64,000 nt of DNA from Pontibacter sp. FD36 (GCF_015686655.1 NZ_JADPMP010000011.1:62001-126000); one strand, 5' to 3'. Shown: positions 1 to 10,532, counted from the stretch's first letter. Notes: generated by a model from the sequence alone, not told the origin. Program-made: numbers and translations.

Positions 1-100
1 TTCTAAAAACAGATAATCTTGGTCTGGCGGAAGTACCAGAAATCTTGTTTCTGATACTTCTCTTAATTCTAAGTCTTCTTGATACTTTATTAACAGACAT
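1..100 (-). CDS. rplR: 50S ribosomal protein L18, N-terminal part (cut by window edge)
   Basis: Reading the minus strand from the ATG at 100-98 gives about 33 residues beginning [15 protein letters not shown] and continuing [15 protein letters not shown], which is the start of L18. L18 binds 5S rRNA in the large subunit. The start lies 8 bp after the rplF stop, the usual spc-operon order. The rest lies beyond position 1, so the C-terminus cannot be checked. Confidence 0.9.
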   Translation of the reverse strand, partial: MSVNKVSRRLRIKRSIRNKISGTSARPRLSVFR

Positions 101-108
101 GATGATGA

Positions 109-663
109 TTATTTAGACGCTGTCTTACCAGCTTTTCTTCGTACAACTTCACCCACAAAACGGATACCTTTACCTTTATAAGGCTCTACTTTACGGAGTG
201 ATCTGATTTTAGCAGCTACTTGACCGATCAGTTGCTTGTCATTGCTTTCAAGCGTGATAACTGGTGCTTTACCTTTCTCAGTTACTGCTGTAGCAGAAAC
301 TTCTTCAGGCATAGTCATGAAGATATTGTGTGAGTATCCAAGAGCAAGTTCCAAAACGTTACCTTGAACGGTTGCTTTGTAACCTACACCTACTAACTCC
401 AGCTGCTCCTTATAACCTTCACTTACACCTACAACCATGTTGTTGATCAGTGAACGGTAAAGACCGTGCATAGCTTTATGACGCTTCTGCTCAGTAGGAC
501 GCTCAACCACAATCTGATTGTCTTCCTGCTTCACAATAATGTCTTTATCTACTGGGGTTGTTAGGGATCCCTTAGGACCTTTTACAGTAACAACGTTGTC
601 TTTTGCAACAGACATTTCTACGTTGTTAGGCAGAGTGATTGGCAATTTTCCTATACGTGACAT
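109..663 (-). CDS. rplF: 50S ribosomal protein L6
   Basis: A 184-residue protein starting [12 protein letters not shown], the standard L6 start, with the two repeated L6 folds and the conserved C-terminal segment [17 protein letters not shown]6 sits near the sarcin-ricin loop and supports factor binding on the large subunit. It lies in the spc segment, 14 bp after rpsH and 8 bp before rplR, and is surely co-transcribed with them. Length is normal and nothing looks unusual. Confidence 0.97.
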   Translation of the reverse strand: MSRIGKLPITLPNNVEMSVAKDNVVTVKGPKGSLTTPVDKDIIVKQEDNQIVVERPTEQKRHKAMHGLYRSLINNMVVGVSEGYKEQLELVGVGYKATVQGNVLELALGYSHNIFMTMPEEVSATAVTEKGKAPVITLESNDKQLIGQVAAKIRSLRKVEPYKGKGIRFVGEVVRRKAGKTASK

Positions 664-677
664 TGTCTATCCTCCTA

Positions 678-1076
678 TTAGTAAACGTAACACAATACCT
701 CACCACCTACATTCAGTGATTTGGCTTCTTTTTCAGTCATTACACCTTTGGAAGTTGACAGAATAGCAATGCCTAACCCGTTCAATACGCGTGGCAAGCT
801 GTCATTTCCGGTATACTTACGAAGCCCTGGCTTACTTACCCTCTCAAGTTTCACAATAGCAGATTGCTTAGTGGTAGGGTTGTATTTCAGAGCGATCTTA
901 ATAGTACCTTGTACAGAGGAATCATCAAACTTATAGCTTTGAATGTATCCTTTTTCGTACAATACTTTTGTAATCTCTTTCTTGATATTGCTAGATGGTA
1001 TTTCAACTACTCTGTGGTTTGCCTTGATGGCATTACGCACTCTAGTTAAATAATCTGCTATTGGATCTGAGTTCAT
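678..1076 (-). CDS. rpsH: 30S ribosomal protein S8
   Basis: A 132-residue protein starting MNSDPIADYLTRVRNA, the typical S8 N-terminus, and ending in GGEVLCYVY, the typical S8 C-terminus. S8 is a primary 16S rRNA binder in the small-subunit platform; in E. coli it also represses the spc operon (family knowledge, not shown here). The 89 bp before it is the widest spacer inside this ribosomal cluster and carries a promoter-like TATCTTTG, so this gene may also be transcribed from its own start. Confidence 0.97.
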   Translation of the reverse strand: MNSDPIADYLTRVRNAIKANHRVVEIPSSNIKKEITKVLYEKGYIQSYKFDDSSVQGTIKIALKYNPTTKQSAIVKLERVSKPGLRKYTGNDSLPRVLNGLGIAILSTSKGVMTEKEAKSLNVGGEVLCYVY

Positions 1077-1118
1077 TATGAATCACTTAAATCTTGAACG
1101 CTTTTTCTAAGCGAGCGG

Positions 1119-1126
1119 CAAAGATA
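1119..1126 (-). promoter_or_regulatory. Possible internal -7 element before rpsH
   Basis: The minus strand reads TATCTTTG, a match to the Bacteroidota TAnnTTTG element, 43 bp before the rpsH start and inside the only long spacer of the spc genes. No clear TTTG lies 19-21 bp upstream, so this is a weak call. Confidence 0.4.
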
Positions 1127-1165
1127 AGAATATCTTTTCTTCTTTCTTAATATGTTAAGAAAAAA

Positions 1166-1435
1166 TTACCAGCTCGATTTTGTTACACCAGGAATTTTAC
1201 CCATAACAGCCAGTTCTCTGAACACTACACGTGAGATACCGAATTTTCTCATGTAACCACGTGGTCTTCCAGACAGCTTGCAACGGTTATGTAACCTTAC
1301 TGGAGATGAATTCTTAGGAAGCTTATCAAGTCCTTCGTAATCTCCTTTAGCTTTAAGTTCAGCACGCTTCGCAGCGTACTTTGCTACTAACTTCTGTCTT
1401 TTAAGCTCTCTCGCTTTTACTGCTTCTTTAGCCAT
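1166..1435 (-). CDS. rpsN: 30S ribosomal protein S14 (zinc-free form)
   Basis: An 89-residue S14 with the conserved C-terminal half [20 protein letters not shown] and ending [11 protein letters not shown]. The four-cysteine zinc ribbon of the short S14 type is absent, so this is the long, C-minus form. It assembles into the 30S head. It sits 5 bp after rplE and 89 bp before rpsH. No second, zinc-independent copy is visible in the window. Confidence 0.96.
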   Translation of the reverse strand: MAKEAVKARELKRQKLVAKYAAKRAELKAKGDYEGLDKLPKNSSPVRLHNRCKLSGRPRGYMRKFGISRVVFRELAVMGKIPGVTKSSW

Positions 1436-1440
1436 TTTTC

Positions 1441-1995
1441 TTATTTCTTAATATTAGTGAAAGGCATACCAAACGCTTTAAGCAACTCGTAGCTCTCCTC
1501 ATCAGTCTGAGCAGTCGTTACGAAGGTAATATCCATACCACTAATGGCCTTAATTTTATCAATGCTGATCTCTGGGAAGATGATCTGCTCTTTTACACCA
1601 AGTGTATAGTTGCCACGACCATCAAAACCTTTATCACTAACACCTCTGAAGTCACGTACACGTGGTAGAGCAATTGTTAACAAACGGTCCATGAATTCGT
1701 ACATACGCTCGCCTCTTAGTGTCACACGTGCACCAATTGGCATGCCTTCACGAAGCTTGAAGTTCGAAACTGACTTCTTAGCGATAGTTGCAACAGCTTT
1801 CTGACCTGTAATAGTAGTAAGCTCTTCAACGCCGATGTCAACAAGTTTCTTGTCAGCTACTGCAGCACCGATACCTTTGTTAATAGAGATCTTTGTGATC
1901 TTAGGCACCTGCATTACGTTCTTGTACTGGAACTTCTCCTTCAGGGCAGGTATAACCTCCTTCTGATATTTTTCTTTAAATCTTGCAGTTGCCAT
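1441..1995 (-). CDS. rplE: 50S ribosomal protein L5
   Basis: A 184-residue protein with the L5 signatures [16 protein letters not shown] near residues 32-47 and [20 protein letters not shown] near 110-130. L5 binds 5S rRNA with L18 and L25 and contacts the P-site tRNA. It starts 1 bp after the rplX stop and ends 5 bp before rpsN, so translation is probably coupled. Length and motifs are normal. Confidence 0.97.
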   Translation of the reverse strand: MATARFKEKYQKEVIPALKEKFQYKNVMQVPKITKISINKGIGAAVADKKLVDIGVEELTTITGQKAVATIAKKSVSNFKLREGMPIGARVTLRGERMYEFMDRLLTIALPRVRDFRGVSDKGFDGRGNYTLGVKEQIIFPEISIDKIKAISGMDITFVTTAQTDEESYELLKAFGMPFTNIKK

Positions 1996-1996
1996 A

Positions 1997-2320
1997 TTAG
2001 ATTACTTCTCCTGATTTTTTAGAATAACGCTCTGTTTTACCTTCGCTGTTTTTTCTTCTGCCAGCTTTAGTGGTTTCACCTGACTTAGGATCTACCAAAG
2101 CTACGTTGCTGGCATGAATAGGAGCTTCCATTTTAGAGATACCACCCTGAGGGTTCTTAGCGCTAGGCTTTGCATGCTTAGTCACCATATTGATTCCCTC
2201 AACTGTTACTCTTTGCTTCTCAATATTAACAGCAGTAATGCGGCCTGTCTTTCCGCGGTCATCACCGGCAATCACTTTTACTGTATCGCCAGTTTTTACA
2301 TGAAGTTTTTTCTTATTCAT
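1997..2320 (-). CDS. rplX: 50S ribosomal protein L24
   Basis: A 107-residue protein with an N-terminal KOW motif ([20 protein letters not shown]) and the L24 stretch [20 protein letters not shown]24 starts large-subunit assembly by binding the 5' end of 23S rRNA and later lies near the exit tunnel. It sits between rplN (20 bp away) and rplE (1 bp away). Nothing looks unusual. Confidence 0.97.
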   Translation of the reverse strand: MNKKKLHVKTGDTVKVIAGDDRGKTGRITAVNIEKQRVTVEGINMVTKHAKPSAKNPQGGISKMEAPIHASNVALVDPKSGETTKAGRRKNSEGKTERYSKKSGEVI

Positions 2321-2340
2321 CTTGATGTCTGAATTAATGA

Positions 2341-2709
2341 TTAAAGAACTTCAGGTGCCAACGAAACAATTTTCATGAATTGCTTTTCACGAAGCTCACG
2401 TGCAACCGGTCCGAAAATACGCGTACCACGTGGCTCGTTGTTAGCGTTCAGAAGCACAGCGGCATTATCATCGAAACGGATATATGAACCGTCTTTTCTT
2501 CTGATCTCTTTCTTTGTTCTTACAATAACTGCCTTAGAAACAGTTCCCTTTTTAACGTTACCAGAAGAAAGGGCTGATTTTACAGTTACAACGATTCTAT
2601 CACCGATAGAAGCGTATTTCTTGCCTGTACCTCCTAAAACACGGATGCAAAGTACTTCTTTTGCTCCGCTGTTGTCGGCTACGTTCAATCTTGATTCCTG
2701 CTGTATCAT
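2341..2709 (-). CDS. rplN: 50S ribosomal protein L14
   Basis: A 122-residue protein starting [19 protein letters not shown], the nearly invariant L14 N-terminus, and ending [13 protein letters not shown]14 forms part of the intersubunit bridge and the factor-binding side of the 50S subunit. It begins 1 bp after the rpsQ stop. Length equals the usual family length. Confidence 0.98.
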   Translation of the reverse strand: MIQQESRLNVADNSGAKEVLCIRVLGGTGKKYASIGDRIVVTVKSALSSGNVKKGTVSKAVIVRTKKEIRRKDGSYIRFDDNAAVLLNANNEPRGTRIFGPVARELREKQFMKIVSLAPEVL

Positions 2710-2710
2710 T

Positions 2711-2968
2711 TTATTTCGCCCTTTCTATAATTTCTACTAAACGCCAGTTCTTGTTCTTGCTGAGGGGACGTGTCTCCTGAATGCGAACGGTATCACCGAT
2801 ATTGCATTCATTATTTTCGTCGTGAGCCATGAATTTGGTGGACTTGCTAACGAATTTACCGTAGATCGGGTGCTTCATTCTGCTTTCCACTAACACAGTG
2901 ATAGACTTGTCCATCTTGTTGCTAACAACCTTACCACTTCTTTCTTTTCTAAGATTTCTCTCTTCCAT
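2711..2968 (-). CDS. rpsQ: 30S ribosomal protein S17
   Basis: An 85-residue protein with the S17 OB-fold core: [15 protein letters not shown], then HPIYGKFV, then [22 protein letters not shown]17 binds helices in the 5' domain of 16S rRNA early in assembly. It follows rpmC by 15 bp and precedes rplN by 1 bp. Normal length, no oddities. Confidence 0.97.
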   Translation of the reverse strand: MEERNLRKERSGKVVSNKMDKSITVLVESRMKHPIYGKFVSKSTKFMAHDENNECNIGDTVRIQETRPLSKNKNWRLVEIIERAK

Positions 2969-2983
2969 GATTTCTATTAAGTA

Positions 2984-3184
2984 TTAAGAGTTAGCTTCAA
3001 TTTCACGGCGACGAATTTCAGTATTCAGACGAGCAATTGCTTTTTTCGTCTCACGGATTTTCATCGGATTTTCCAACGGAGAGATAGCATGTGCAAAACG
3101 CAGGTTCTGCATGGTTGTTTGCTCCGTATTAAGCTTCTCTTTCAGCTCTTCTAAAGACAAAGCTTTAATCTCTGAATTTTTCAT
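2984..3184 (-). CDS. rpmC: 50S ribosomal protein L29
   Basis: A 66-residue, mostly helical protein starting MKNSEIKALSLEELKEKL and containing the L29 signature ENPMKIRETKKAIARLNT. L29 lies beside the polypeptide exit tunnel and helps dock nascent-chain factors. It is 3 bp after the rplP stop and 15 bp before rpsQ. The length is typical. Confidence 0.96.
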   Translation of the reverse strand: MKNSEIKALSLEELKEKLNTEQTTMQNLRFAHAISPLENPMKIRETKKAIARLNTEIRRREIEANS

Positions 3185-3187
3185 ATA

Positions 3188-3610
3188 CTATTTCTCAACG
3201 TAATCTCTACGTACTACAAACTTTGTTTTAACTGGCAGCTTCTGGGCAGCTAATCTAAGTGACTCTTTTGCCACTTCCATAGGAACGCCATCTGATTCAA
3301 ACATGATGGTACCTGGCTTAACTACGGCTACCCAATACTCAGGAGAACCTTTACCCTTACCCATACGAACCTCTGCAGGCTTTTTCGTAACTGGCTTGTC
3401 AGGGAAAATGCGAATCCATACCTGGCCTTCACGTTTCATTGCTCTTGTCATGGCGATACGAGCAGCTTCAATCTGGCGGCTTGTAATCCATGAAGCCTCC
3501 AGTGATTTGATCGCAAAAGAACCAAATGAAATAGTACTGCCTCTATGAGCCAGACCTTTCACGCGGCCTTTTTGCATTTTTCTATATTTAGTCCTTTTCG
3601 GCTGTAACAT
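3188..3610 (-). CDS. rplP: 50S ribosomal protein L16
   Basis: A 140-residue protein starting [19 protein letters not shown] with the L16 motif [21 protein letters not shown]16 lies near the A site and the elbow of A-site tRNA and is needed late in 50S maturation. It sits 30 bp after rpsC and 3 bp before rpmC, the standard S10-operon order. Length is normal. Confidence 0.98.
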   Translation of the reverse strand: MLQPKRTKYRKMQKGRVKGLAHRGSTISFGSFAIKSLEASWITSRQIEAARIAMTRAMKREGQVWIRIFPDKPVTKKPAEVRMGKGKGSPEYWVAVVKPGTIMFESDGVPMEVAKESLRLAAQKLPVKTKFVVRRDYVEK

Positions 3611-3640
3611 TTTCTAAAACTTAATAATGTTATCAATCAA

Positions 3641-4393
3641 TTATTGGCGACGCTTACGCTTAGGAGCTCCGTCAGTTTTCTTGCGATCACCACGGCCTCT
3701 TCTATCGCCACCCTGTGCACCTGCTCCACCTTTGGTATCCATGTCTGCATTCGGAGTAAGGTCTTTTTTACCGTAAACCTCTCCTTTGAAGATCCATACT
3801 TTGATACCTAGCTTACCATATACAGTCTGAGCTTCAGACAATGCATAATCGATATCAGCACGAAGTGTGTGCAGAGGAGTTCTGCCTTCTTTATAGTGCT
3901 CAGTTCTTGCCATTTCAGCACCGCCTAGACGACCTGAAACCTGAACTTTGATACCTTCAGCACCAACACGCAGCGCAGAAGCAATAGCCTGCTTCATCGC
4001 ACGACGGAAAGAGATACGGGCCTGCAGCTGCTGAGCGATAGACTCACCTACCAGCTTTGCATCAAGCTCTGGACGCTTAATTTCAAAAATGTTGATCTGA
4101 ACATCTTTATTAGTAAGTTTCTTAAGCTCTTCCTTGATCTTATCTACTTCCTGTCCGCCTTTACCGATTACTACACCAGGTCTGGCAGTGTTGATAGTGA
4201 TAGTGATGCGCTTTAGGGTTCTTTCAATGATAATTTTAGAAATACCACCTTTAGGAATACGCGCTAAAATATACTTTCTGATTTTCTCGTCTTCAACCAG
4301 TTTCTCAGCGAAATCTTTGCCACCATACCAGTTAGAATCCCAACCTTTGATAACTCCTAGGCGAAAACCGATCGGATTTACTTTCTGTCCCAT
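3641..4393 (-). CDS. rpsC: 30S ribosomal protein S3
   Basis: The start is taken at the ATG at 4393-4391, giving 250 residues beginning [13 protein letters not shown], the invariant S3 start. A longer frame would run back into rplV. The KH domain follows ([16 protein letters not shown], about residues 60-75), then the C-terminal domain with [21 protein letters not shown]3 lines the mRNA entry channel. An extra Gly/Arg/Lys-rich tail of roughly 35 residues ([12 protein letters not shown]) extends the C-terminus. Confidence 0.97.
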   Translation of the reverse strand: MGQKVNPIGFRLGVIKGWDSNWYGGKDFAEKLVEDEKIRKYILARIPKGGISKIIIERTLKRITITINTARPGVVIGKGGQEVDKIKEELKKLTNKDVQINIFEIKRPELDAKLVGESIAQQLQARISFRRAMKQAIASALRVGAEGIKVQVSGRLGGAEMARTEHYKEGRTPLHTLRADIDYALSEAQTVYGKLGIKVWIFKGEVYGKKDLTPNADMDTKGGAGAQGGDRRGRGDRKKTDGAPKRKRRQ

Positions 4394-4397
4394 GTTC

Positions 4398-4793
4398 TTA
4401 CTTATTGGCTTTTTTAGATTTCTTTGATTGCTGTTGCTCAAGTTGCTCTTCAGTCATGCTGTCTATTACAAGAGTCACATGATTAGATCTTTTTCTGATT
4501 CTGTAACCACGGCCCTGTGGTGCAGGACGCAGACGCTTCAGCATCTTACCTTCATCTACAAAGATCTCTTTGATATAAAGATTGGCATCTTCTATGCGAG
4601 CATCTTCATTCTTCTGCTGCCAGTTAGAAAGAGCTGATAAAAGGAGCTTTTCAATTCTTGCAGCACCTGAGTTTGCTTCGAATTTCAATAATCCAAGGGC
4701 TTTGTTCACGCTCTTGCCGCGTACCAGACCCGCTACTAATCGCATTTTGCGAGGAGAAGTAGGTACGTTTTTAAGTCTTGCTACTGCTTCCAT
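4398..4793 (-). CDS. rplV: 50S ribosomal protein L22
   Basis: The start at 4793 gives [19 protein letters not shown], the proper L22 N-terminus; upstream in-frame codons lie inside rpsS. The protein is 131 residues and contains the tunnel-lining loop region [19 protein letters not shown]22 forms a constriction of the exit tunnel with L4. The tail [13 protein letters not shown] is a lysine-rich extension. The start overlaps the rpsS stop region by a few bases or less, suggesting coupled translation. Confidence 0.96.
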   Translation of the reverse strand: MEAVARLKNVPTSPRKMRLVAGLVRGKSVNKALGLLKFEANSGAARIEKLLLSALSNWQQKNEDARIEDANLYIKEIFVDEGKMLKRLRPAPQGRGYRIRKRSNHVTLVIDSMTEEQLEQQQSKKSKKANK

Positions 4794-4794
4794 T

Positions 4795-5073
4795 TTATCG
4801 CTTGCCTTTATCTTTTTTAGCAATATGACCTCTAAAGTTTCTGGTTGGGGCAAACTCTCCAAGTTTGTGACCTACCATGTTCTCAGTCACATAAACAGGA
4901 ATGAATTTATTTCCGTTATGAACTGCGAATGTGTGACCTACGAAATCCGGAGAAATCATGGATCTGCGTGACCAAGTCTTGATAACAGTCTTCTTACCAG
5001 ACTCGTTCATCACGTCTACTTTCTTCTCGAGCCTATAGTCAATATAAGGCCCTTTTTTTAATGATCTAGCCAT
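4795..5073 (-). CDS. rpsS: 30S ribosomal protein S19
   Basis: A 92-residue protein starting [19 protein letters not shown] with the conserved block [20 protein letters not shown] and [13 protein letters not shown]19 binds 16S rRNA in the 30S head together with S13. It lies 3 bp after the rplB stop and adjoins rplV. Length matches the family. Confidence 0.98.
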   Translation of the reverse strand: MARSLKKGPYIDYRLEKKVDVMNESGKKTVIKTWSRRSMISPDFVGHTFAVHNGNKFIPVYVTENMVGHKLGEFAPTRNFRGHIAKKDKGKR

Positions 5074-5076
5074 TTA

Positions 5077-5901
5077 CTATTTCTTTCCTCTATTAACTAT
5101 AAGTTTCTCAGAATGCTTTTTCTTGCTGCGTGTCTTAAGACCTTTTGCCAGCAAGCCTTTGCGTGAACGTGGGTGACCGCCAGATGACTTACCTTCACCA
5201 CCACCCATAGGGTGATCAACAGGGTTCATGGCAACACCACGTACTCTTGGACGCTTACCTAACCATCTGTTACGACCGGCCTTACCGATCTTAACATTCA
5301 TATGATCAGAGTTAGAAACTGTTCCTACAGTTGCGTAGCAATTTACAAGCACCATGCGAAGTTCACCAGATGGCAACTTGATAGTTGCATAGCGACCTTC
5401 TCTTGCAACCAGCTGTGCATAAGAACCTGCGCTTCTGGCAAGTGTTGCACCTTGGCCAGGCTGCAATTCGATGTTGTGAATGATAGTACCTAGAGGAATG
5501 TCAGATAAAGGAAGACAGTTACCTACTTCTGGTGCATTACCTGGTCCTGAAACTATCTCAGTTCCCACCTGGATTCCAGATGGAGCAATGATATAGCTTT
5601 TCTCACCGTCTGCATAATAAAGCAGGGCAATACGAGCGGTTCTGTTTGGATCGTACTCGATTGTTTTAACCGTAGCTGGCACACCGTGCTTCGTACGCTT
5701 AAAGTCAATCACTCTGTACTTCTGCTTATGACCACCGCCCATATAGCGCATAGTCATTTTACCTGAGTTGTTGCGTCCACCAGATTTTTTACTAGGTGCC
5801 AACAAAGATTTCTCTGGAGTAGCCGTCGTGATCTCATCGAACGCTGGCGCTACACGGAATCTTTGACCTGGTGTTGTTGGTCTTAACTTCTTTAAAGCCA
5901 T
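5077..5901 (-). CDS. rplB: 50S ribosomal protein L2
   Basis: A 274-residue protein with the L2 signatures [20 protein letters not shown] near residue 40 and [20 protein letters not shown] near residue 225, the latter carrying the conserved histidine next to the peptidyl transferase centre. L2 is required for peptide-bond formation and subunit joining. It lies 10 bp after rplW and 3 bp before rpsS. Length is normal. Confidence 0.98.
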   Translation of the reverse strand: MALKKLRPTTPGQRFRVAPAFDEITTATPEKSLLAPSKKSGGRNNSGKMTMRYMGGGHKQKYRVIDFKRTKHGVPATVKTIEYDPNRTARIALLYYADGEKSYIIAPSGIQVGTEIVSGPGNAPEVGNCLPLSDIPLGTIIHNIELQPGQGATLARSAGSYAQLVAREGRYATIKLPSGELRMVLVNCYATVGTVSNSDHMNVKIGKAGRNRWLGKRPRVRGVAMNPVDHPMGGGEGKSSGGHPRSRKGLLAKGLKTRSKKKHSEKLIVNRGKK

Positions 5902-5911
5902 TGTTATTTAA

Positions 5912-6196
5912 TTAAATGCTGCTGTAAAAGTCGATTACTTCACCCTCTTTCAGGGTAACGATTGCTTTTTTCTTAGAAGATGTACGGCCAGTTACAGCGC
6001 CAGACTTAGTATACTTGCTCTTTACTTTGCCTTGCGTCTTCATGGTAGCTACCTTTTCTACAGTAACTCCGTAAAGCTTCTCAACTGCCTTTTTGATTTC
6101 TACTTTGTTGGCTTTGATGTTTACCTCGAAAGCATACTTTCCAACCTCGTTCATGGCAGCGAATTTTTCCGTCAGAAGCGGTTTTTTCAGGATCAT
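5912..6196 (-). CDS. rplW: 50S ribosomal protein L23
   Basis: A 94-residue protein starting MILKKPLLTEKFAAMNE, with YAFEVNIKANKVEIKKAVEKLYGV, the L23 core (residues about 22-45). L23 lies at the tunnel exit and docks trigger factor and the signal recognition particle. It sits 4 bp after rplD and 10 bp before rplB. Nothing unusual. Confidence 0.96.
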   Translation of the reverse strand: MILKKPLLTEKFAAMNEVGKYAFEVNIKANKVEIKKAVEKLYGVTVEKVATMKTQGKVKSKYTKSGAVTGRTSSKKKAIVTLKEGEVIDFYSSI

Positions 6197-6200
6197 AATA

Positions 6201-6827
6201 TTATGCGCTTAGGAGGTTTTCAATAATGTTAACTGAATCTTCAACCAGCAATACACGGTCTGTATTCAACAGGTCGTATGTATTCAAATCGCTAGCTGTA
6301 GAAATCTTCACCTTGTTCAGGTTGCGGCCGGAAAGAACAACATTCTTATCAACTGCAGGCAGTACTAGTAAAGTTTTACCTTCTACCTTCAGGTTGCTCA
6401 GCATGCTTTTGAATTCTTTCGTCTTCGGAGCTTCAAATGTGAAAGACTCAACTAAAGAAACTTTATTATCTTTCACTAACAATGAAAGAGCAGAAGCACG
6501 AGCAACTTCCTTAAGCTTTTTGTTAAGCTTAAAGCTGTAGTTTCTAGGTCTTGGTCCGAATACTCTACCACCACCTACAAAAAGAGGAGCTTTCAAGCTA
6601 CCTGCACGAGCTCCACCAGTACCTTTTTGCTTTTTGATCTTCTTAGTAGATCCAGCTACTTCGTTTCTTTCTTTGGACTTGTGCGTACCTTGTCTCTGAT
6701 TAGCCAGGTACTGCTTTACGTCAAGATACATTGCATGCTCGTTCGGTGTAGCACCAAACACAGCATCAGAAAGTGTTACCTTTCTACCTGTATCCTCACC
6801 TTTAATATTCAATACAGAAAGCTCCAT
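6201..6827 (-). CDS. rplD: 50S ribosomal protein L4
   Basis: A 208-residue protein with the L4 signature [20 protein letters not shown] near residues 66-85 followed by [20 protein letters not shown]4 lines the exit tunnel opposite L22. In enterobacteria L4 represses the S10 operon; there is no sign either way here. It starts 2 bp after the rplC stop. Length is typical. Confidence 0.97.
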   Translation of the reverse strand: MELSVLNIKGEDTGRKVTLSDAVFGATPNEHAMYLDVKQYLANQRQGTHKSKERNEVAGSTKKIKKQKGTGGARAGSLKAPLFVGGGRVFGPRPRNYSFKLNKKLKEVARASALSLLVKDNKVSLVESFTFEAPKTKEFKSMLSNLKVEGKTLLVLPAVDKNVVLSGRNLNKVKISTASDLNTYDLLNTDRVLLVEDSVNIIENLLSA

Positions 6828-6829
6828 TT

Positions 6830-7447
6830 TTATTTCTCAATTAACACGTAAGAATTCTTGGCACCTGGAACAGAGCCACTAACTACTAACAGATTTTTGT
6901 CTGCGATTACACGAACCACTGTTAAGTTCTGTATCTTAACTCGGTTACCGCCCATACGACCGGCCATGCGCATACCTTTGAATACTCTTGATGGCCAAGA
7001 GCACGCACCAATTGAACCAGGGTGTCTTGCTCTGTTGTGCTGACCGTGTGTCTGGCCACCTACACCGGCAAAGTTGTGACGCTTAACAACGCCCTGAAAA
7101 CCTTTACCTTTTGATGTACCCACTACGTCAACATACTCTCCTTCTTCGAATAGATTCACATCTACTGAATCACCAAGATTCAGAGATATTCCTTCTACAT
7201 CGAATTCAGCAACTTTTTTCTTGGCTGTCGTATTAGCTTTTTTGTAATGTCCAGCTTCTGCTTTCGTTACTCTTTTAAGCTTTTTGTCGCCGTAGCCAAG
7301 CTGCACCGCTGCGTAGCCATCAGTCTCAACCGTCTTCACTTGAGTAACTACACAAGGTCCTGCTTGAATAAGCGTAACTGGCGTGTATTTACCATCTGTA
7401 GTGAAGAGGCTTGTCATTCCGATTTTTTTACCGATAATTCCAGGCAT
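6830..7447 (-). CDS. rplC: 50S ribosomal protein L3
   Basis: A 205-residue protein starting [19 protein letters not shown] with the L3 signature [20 protein letters not shown] and [21 protein letters not shown]3 reaches the peptidyl transferase centre and nucleates 50S assembly. It is the first gene of the S10-spc unit here: a terminator and a good promoter separate it from rpsJ, which in many bacteria lies directly upstream in the same operon. Confidence 0.97.
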   Translation of the reverse strand: MPGIIGKKIGMTSLFTTDGKYTPVTLIQAGPCVVTQVKTVETDGYAAVQLGYGDKKLKRVTKAEAGHYKKANTTAKKKVAEFDVEGISLNLGDSVDVNLFEEGEYVDVVGTSKGKGFQGVVKRHNFAGVGGQTHGQHNRARHPGSIGACSWPSRVFKGMRMAGRMGGNRVKIQNLTVVRVIADKNLLVVSGSVPGAKNSYVLIEK

Positions 7448-7509
7448 TCAACTTGTTTTTTAAAAGATGGATATAATGATTTTATCCCACAGCTCTCGCT
7501 AAGGGAGTG

Positions 7510-7541
7510 CAAAGTTAATAAAATTTAAAATGCTTTAGCAA
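7510..7541 (-). promoter_or_regulatory. Promoter of the rplC (S10-spc) operon
   Basis: The minus strand reads TTG, 21 bp, TAACTTTG followed by CAC, a strong match to the Bacteroidota consensus. It lies between the terminator behind rpsJ and the rplC start, with a predicted transcript start near 7503 and a leader of roughly 55 nt. The operon's own promoter is therefore here. Confidence 0.75.
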
Positions 7542-7571
7542 CTTTTGTCTAAAATATTATTAATCAGCGCA

Positions 7572-7602
7572 TAAAAAAAGAGAACCCGAAGGTTCTCTTT
7601 TT
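7572..7602 (-). terminator. Rho-independent terminator behind rpsJ
   Basis: On the minus strand GAGAACC-TTCG-GGTTCTC is followed by seven Ts. The UUCG tetraloop makes it very stable. It ends the rpsL-rpsG-fusA-rpsJ unit before the rplC promoter. Confidence 0.85.
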
Positions 7603-7621
7603 AATATTCGATCTGTTCTTA

Positions 7622-7927
7622 TCAAACTTTGATCTCAACATCCACACCGCTAGGAAGTTCTAACTTCATCAGGGCGTCTACTGTTTTAGAGCTAGTAGAG
7701 TAGATATCAACTAGACGCTTGTAAGTGCAAAGCTGAAACTGCTCTCTTGATTTCTTGTTCACGTGTGGTGAACGAAGAACTGTGAATTTATCCTTCTCTG
7801 TAGGAAGAGGAATAGGACCGCTTACGATAGCTCCAGTAGCCTTTACAGCTTTTACAATCTTCTCAGAAGATTTGTCTACCAGGTTATGGTCGTAAGACTT
7901 AAGCTTAATTCTAATTTTCTGATTCAT
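7622..7927 (-). CDS. rpsJ: 30S ribosomal protein S10
   Basis: A 101-residue protein starting [20 protein letters not shown] with the S10 signature [21 protein letters not shown]10 sits in the 30S head and is also the NusE antitermination factor. Here it is the last gene of the str unit, 12 bp after fusA, with a terminator behind it. It is thus separated transcriptionally from rplC. Confidence 0.98.
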   Translation of the reverse strand: MNQKIRIKLKSYDHNLVDKSSEKIVKAVKATGAIVSGPIPLPTEKDKFTVLRSPHVNKKSREQFQLCTYKRLVDIYSTSSKTVDALMKLELPSGVDVEIKV

Positions 7928-7939
7928 TATCTTTTACTA

Positions 7940-10042
7940 CTATTTAGCTGCAGTTCCTTTTAATTTAGCAATGATGCCATCGGCCAGGTTTTGTGGTACT
8001 TGCTCGTAATGAGAGAAAGTAAGAGAAGCCGTTGCTCTACCTGAAGTAATGGTACGAAGGTCAGTTACGTAACCAAACAGTTCTGAAAGCGGAACGTCTG
8101 CTTTCACTACTGTAGATGTTCCTTTCGTATCCATACCTTTCATGATACCTCTTCTTCTGTTCAAGTCACCAGTTACAGGACCTGTGTACTCATCCGGAGT
8201 AACTACATCAACTGCCATGATTGGCTCAAGTAGTTTCGGAGCACACTGCTTACCTGCTTCTTTGAAGCCCTGACGTGCAGCCAGTTCAAAAGAAAGTGAG
8301 TCAGAGTCAACGTCGTGGAATGAACCGTGGAACAGACGAACTTTCATAGAGTCGATCGGGAAGCCAGCCAGAATACCATTCTTCATTGCTTCTTCAAAAC
8401 CTTTCTGAATTGCTGGGATGAATTCTCTTGGAATTACACCACCCACAATTGCGTTTTCGAACTCCAGTCCTTGCTTGCCATCTTCACGTGGTCCCATTGT
8501 GAACACGATGTCGGCAAACTTACCACGACCACCTGACTGCTTCTTGAACACTTCTCTGTGCTCAACTGCTTTCGTGATAGTTTCTTTGTAAGCTACCTGT
8601 GGAGCACCCTGGTTCAATTCAACCTTGAATTCGCGCTTCATACGGTCGATGATGATTTCTAGGTGAAGCTCACCCATACCTCTAAGGATCGTCTGACCAG
8701 TTTCCTCGTCAGTATTTACCTGAAGGGTTGGATCTTCCTCAACAAGTTTGGCAATTGCCATACCCATTTTATCAGAGTCAGCCTGTGTTTTTGGCTCAAT
8801 CGCATAGCCAATTACTGGCTCAGGGAATTCCATTGACTCAAGAACAATCTTAGATTCCTGAGCGCAAAGAGTATCACCTGTTTTGATATCCTTGAAACCT
8901 ACTACCGCAGCAATATCACCAGCTTGCAGTTTATCAATCTGGATCTGCTTGTTAGCATGCATTTGGAAAATACGGGAGATACGCTCCTTATTTCCTGAAC
9001 GCGAGTTATATACATACGAACCTGAATCAAGTACACCTGAATAGGCACGTACGAAGCATAGACGACCTACGTAAGGGTCCGTTGCAATTTTGAAGGCAAG
9101 TCCTGCGAAAGGATCAGACTCAGATGGCTTTCTTGCTACTTCTGCACCCGTGTCTGGGTTAGTACCGATAATGCTTTCTTTGTCAACTGGTGATGGAAGC
9201 AAAGCCATCACATAGTCCAGCATTGTCTGTACACCTTTGTTCTTGAAAGAAGAACCACACAACATAGGCACAATAGCCATGTCGATTGTAGCAGCACGAA
9301 GAGCAGCTAGAATTTCAGCTTCAGTAATTGAGTTTGGATCTTCGAAGTATTTCTCCATCAAAGACTCATCATACTCAGCTACGGCCTCCAGAAGTTTCTC
9401 TCTGTATTCTTCTGCTTCTTCCATCATGTCGTCAGGAATAGGAACTTCAGTAAAGGTCATACCTTTATCGCTTTCATTCCAAACGATGCCTCTGAAGTTT
9501 ACCAGGTCAACAACTCCTTTGAAGTTGTCTTCAGAACCGATTGGCAACTGAAGTGCTACAGCATTGCTGCCCAACATTTCTTTCACCTGACGGCAAACGT
9601 TAAGGAAGTCAGCACCAGAACGGTCCATCTTATTAACGAAACCGATACGTGCTACTTTATAGTTGTCAGCAAGTCTCCAGTTTGTCTCAGACTGAGGTTC
9701 AACACCATCAACTGCACTGAAAAGGAATACCAGACCATCCAGTACACGCAGTGAGCGGTTTACTTCTACAGTAAAGTCAACGTGACCCGGAGTATCGATG
9801 ATGTTGATATGATAATCGTTACCTCTGTATGGCCAGTTTACTGTTACAGCGGCAGAGGTAATAGTAATACCACGCTCCTGCTCTTGTTCCATCCAGTCAG
9901 TAGTAGCTCCACCTTCGTGAACCTCACCTAGTTTGTGAGATTTACCTGTATAGTAAAGTATACGCTCTGTTGTCGTGGTCTTACCCGCATCGATGTGAGC
10001 GGCAATACCAATATTACGTGTGTATTTTAAGTCCCTTGCCAT
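7940..10042 (-). CDS. fusA: Translation elongation factor G
   Basis: A 700-residue GTPase. The G1 loop is AHIDAGKT near residue 17, G3 is DTPGHVDF, and G4 is NKMD. Later come domains III-V with YKETITK and the C-terminal segment [23 protein letters not shown] drives tRNA-mRNA translocation and, with RRF (frr at 28.8 kb), recycles ribosomes. It lies 3 bp after rpsG and 12 bp before rpsJ. Full length and ordinary. Confidence 0.98.
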   Translation of the reverse strand: MARDLKYTRNIGIAAHIDAGKTTTTERILYYTGKSHKLGEVHEGGATTDWMEQEQERGITITSAAVTVNWPYRGNDYHINIIDTPGHVDFTVEVNRSLRVLDGLVFLFSAVDGVEPQSETNWRLADNYKVARIGFVNKMDRSGADFLNVCRQVKEMLGSNAVALQLPIGSEDNFKGVVDLVNFRGIVWNESDKGMTFTEVPIPDDMMEEAEEYREKLLEAVAEYDESLMEKYFEDPNSITEAEILAALRAATIDMAIVPMLCGSSFKNKGVQTMLDYVMALLPSPVDKESIIGTNPDTGAEVARKPSESDPFAGLAFKIATDPYVGRLCFVRAYSGVLDSGSYVYNSRSGNKERISRIFQMHANKQIQIDKLQAGDIAAVVGFKDIKTGDTLCAQESKIVLESMEFPEPVIGYAIEPKTQADSDKMGMAIAKLVEEDPTLQVNTDEETGQTILRGMGELHLEIIIDRMKREFKVELNQGAPQVAYKETITKAVEHREVFKKQSGGRGKFADIVFTMGPREDGKQGLEFENAIVGGVIPREFIPAIQKGFEEAMKNGILAGFPIDSMKVRLFHGSFHDVDSDSLSFELAARQGFKEAGKQCAPKLLEPIMAVDVVTPDEYTGPVTGDLNRRRGIMKGMDTKGTSTVVKADVPLSELFGYVTDLRTITSGRATASLTFSHYEQVPQNLADGIIAKLKGTAAK

Positions 10043-10045
10043 TAA

Positions 10046-10513
10046 TTAAAATCTAAAGTGTGAGAATGCTTTGTTTGCCTCGGCCATTCTGTGCGTGTCG
10101 TCTTTCTTCTTCACGGCAGCACCTTCACCTTTTGCAGCTGCGATAATCTCACCAGCTAATTTGTCTTTCATTGTTTTCTCACCTCTCTTGCGAGCGTAAG
10201 AAATCATCCACTTGATACCAAGAGATACTCTGCGGTCCGGACGAACCTCAGTCGGCACTTGGAAAGTAGCACCACCTACGCGGCGGCTTTTTACCTCTAC
10301 GCTTGGCATAACATTGTTCAATGCTTTCTTCCAAGTTTCAAGGCCGTTCTCTTTCGTTCTTTGCTCTACTAATTCTACAGCATCATAGAAGATACCATAA
10401 GCAATACTTTTCTTACCATCTTCCATCAGATAGTTTACGAAACGTGTTACTAAGGTCTCTTTGAATTTTGGATCAGGAAGGAGAACTCTACTTTTAGGCT
10501 TTGCTTTTCTCAT
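10046..10513 (-). CDS. rpsG: 30S ribosomal protein S7
   Basis: A 155-residue protein starting [17 protein letters not shown], with the S7 motif [20 protein letters not shown] near residue 65 and the C-terminal [21 protein letters not shown]7 starts assembly of the 30S head and touches the E site. It follows rpsL by 19 bp and precedes fusA by 3 bp. Normal length. Confidence 0.98.
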   Translation of the reverse strand: MRKAKPKSRVLLPDPKFKETLVTRFVNYLMEDGKKSIAYGIFYDAVELVEQRTKENGLETWKKALNNVMPSVEVKSRRVGGATFQVPTEVRPDRRVSLGIKWMISYARKRGEKTMKDKLAGEIIAAAKGEGAAVKKKDDTHRMAEANKAFSHFRF

Positions 10514-10532
10514 TGTAATATAATTCTATCAA

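Noticed and set aside
4394-4441. A longer rpsC start with 16 more residues
   Set aside because: It would overlap the rplV end, and S3 proteins begin MGQKVNP, which starts at 4393.
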